From Sphingomonas sp. Leaf32 (lineage in GTDB: Bacteria > Pseudomonadota > Alphaproteobacteria > Sphingomonadales > Sphingomonadaceae), in assembly GCF_001421765.1 (NCBI RefSeq), contig NZ_LMLA01000001.1, positions 186,001-250,000 of the forward strand: 64,000 nucleotides of DNA. The letters run 5' to 3'. Shown piece by piece: positions 62,989-64,000 of this stretch. The first letter of the stretch is position 1. Each line of letters begins with the position of its first letter. The position numbers were made by a program, and so were the translations under genes. Under the pieces are notes generated by a model. The model saw only the letters and a program-made list of their open reading frames with translations, was not told the DNA's origin and did no database searches.

Positions 62989-63789
62989 ATGCGTCGAACC
63001 GCCCTGTTCCTGCCAGCGCTAAGTGCCGCACTGGTGGCCCTCACCCCCGCCCCGGCGCAGGCGCCGCGCGACCCCCTGGCCGGCGCGATCGCGTCGCCGC
63101 TGCGCAGCCCGGCCAACGTCGCGCGTGACCGCTATCGCAACCCGGCCGAAACGCTGGCGTTCTTCGGCGTCAAACCGACCGACACGGTGGTGGAGATCTG
63201 GCCGGGCAATGGCTGGTACACCGAGATCCTCGCGCCGATGCTGCGCGAAAAGGGTCGCTATATCGCCGCCGGCCCCCTGCCGCGTACCGCCGAGATGCTG
63301 ACGAAGCTGCAATCTCGCGACGGGGCGGCGTTCGGCAAGGTACAGGCGGTCGCTTTCCCGACCGAGGCCGGGCAGGCCGGCGTGCCCGACGGCGTGGCGG
63401 ACAAGGTGCTGACCTTCCGCAACGTCCATAACTGGCGCTTCGGCGGCGCGGACCGGGCACAGGCCGCGTTCGCTGCGATGTTCCGCATGTTGAAGTCAGG
63501 CGGCGTGCTAGGCGTCGTCGAACACCGCCTGCCCGAGGGACGCGATGCCGCCGCCGAGGAAAAATCGGGCTATATGAAGGAAAGCTCGGTCATCGCCTTC
63601 GCGACGAAGGCCGGGTTCAAGCTGGCCGGACGATCGAACGTGAACGCCAATCCCAAGGACACCGCCGATTGGCCGCAAGGGGTGTGGACGCTGCCGCCGA
63701 CCTATCGGCTGGGCGATACCGACCGCGCGAAATATGCCGCGATCGGCGAGAGCGACCGGATGACACTGCGGTTCGTGAAGCCGAAGTGA
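62989..63789 (+). CDS. Exported SAM-methyltransferase-like protein
   Basis: A 266-residue protein with signal peptide MRRTALFLPALSAALVALTPAPAQA and a class I methyltransferase fold in the mature part: VVEIWPGNGWYTEILAP as motif I, TFRNVHNW, and MLKSGGVLGVVEHRLP (motif III). SAM is not normally available in the periplasm, so its activity there is doubtful. CAGGAG lies 7 bases before the ATG. Similar signal-peptide-bearing methyltransferase-like proteins exist in sphingomonads; role unknown. Confidence 0.82.
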   Translation: MRRTALFLPALSAALVALTPAPAQAPRDPLAGAIASPLRSPANVARDRYRNPAETLAFFGVKPTDTVVEIWPGNGWYTEILAPMLREKGRYIAAGPLPRTAEMLTKLQSRDGAAFGKVQAVAFPTEAGQAGVPDGVADKVLTFRNVHNWRFGGADRAQAAFAAMFRMLKSGGVLGVVEHRLPEGRDAAAEEKSGYMKESSVIAFATKAGFKLAGRSNVNANPKDTADWPQGVWTLPPTYRLGDTDRAKYAAIGESDRMTLRFVKPK

Positions 63790-63828
63790 GGGTTCGGGGA
63801 GGGGGCTGAAGCGCCCTCACCCAACCGA

Positions 63829-63862
63829 CCCCGTTTGGTCGAGCAGCTTTGAGCCAAACGTG
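63829..63862. repeat. Partial copy of family B repeat
   Basis: CCGTTTGGTCGAGCAGCTTT with GAGCCAAACG corresponds to the terminal arm of the element at 1511-1630 (reverse complement of the GCTGCTCGAACCAAACGG end), as a self-paired short form. Confidence 0.55.
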
Positions 63863-63899
63863 GCGTATGAGGCGGAAGGCGACGGGGGTCGCCCCCACC

Positions 63900-64000
63900 T
63901 CACCCCAGCTTGTCGACCTTGTCCTGCAACCGGGCGAGTTCGGCACGCAGCGCAGCCATTTCGTCGGTCTTGGCCGGCGTCTCGGCCGTGCCCGTCGTCG
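63900..64000 (-). CDS. Unidentified protein, C-terminal 32 residues (partial)
   Basis: The last codons read TPAKTDEMAALRAELARLQD then KVDKLG and TGA. The heptad spacing suggests a coiled coil. The rest of the gene is beyond the window, so no function is offered. Confidence 0.5.
   Translation of the reverse strand, partial: TTGTAETPAKTDEMAALRAELARLQDKVDKLG

Overview
The window is GC-rich chromosomal DNA that reads like an alphaproteobacterium of the order Sphingomonadales (Sphingomonas-like). The basis is protein character (HslVU, GroESL, suc/odh genes, an MprF-AcvB pair, a GTA-type holin), dense coding with many 1-4 base gene overlaps, and several families of palindromic intergenic repeats of the kind common in sphingomonads. 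The species assignment is an inference from sequence character, not a database match.

Layout. 1-1218: 3' part of a GH51 arabinofuranosidase. 1219-4903: two repeat elements, an endolysin plus GTA-type holin pair, hslVU, another repeat. 4927-9223 (minus strand): lipoprotein, gloB, gloA, a TPR protein, an alpha/beta hydrolase, a GH5 glycosidase and a 45-residue protein. 9336-11694: tRNA-Thr, msrB, a dienelactone-hydrolase-like gene and a secreted GH16 glucanase. 11685-22650 (minus strand): a cobalamin uptake and late-synthesis operon (btuB, cobD, cobO, btuF, btuC, btuD, cbiB, cobQ, cobT, cobS, phosphatase) behind a cobalamin riboswitch, with cobU divergent from it.

23311-34638 is an accessory-looking sugar-transfer region: an NmrA-like protein, two GT2 and two GT4 glycosyltransferases, a fused sucrose-phosphate synthase/phosphatase-like protein, a MurG-like transferase, a P-loop sulfotransferase-like protein and a polytopic GT39/ArnT-like protein. 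34661-36895 has a Pit phosphate transporter and a small membrane protein. 37147-40944 is DUF2147, mprF and acvB. 41046-45735 is a tripartite EmrAB-NodT efflux system with a convergent TetR gene. 45963-47354 is a MATE exporter. 47395-49649 is the CIRCE-controlled groESL operon with a strong bidirectional terminator. 49669-50812 (minus strand) holds GNAT, DUF2147 and NDUFS4-like genes. 51116-59745 is a TCA-cycle operon (mdh, orphan, sucD, sucA, odhB, DUF1877, lpdA). 59885-64000 has a TadA/CpaF ATPase, an aspartyl protease-PDZ protein, a small membrane protein, an exported methyltransferase-like protein and the end of one more gene.

Most notable items: a palindromic repeat that provides the stop codons of two convergent genes (23213-23327); a 22/24-identical leader motif shared by the holin and groEL genes; a ribosome-binding-site hairpin between the cobalamin riboswitch and btuB; and the SPS/SPP-centred glycosyltransferase region, whose product is unknown.
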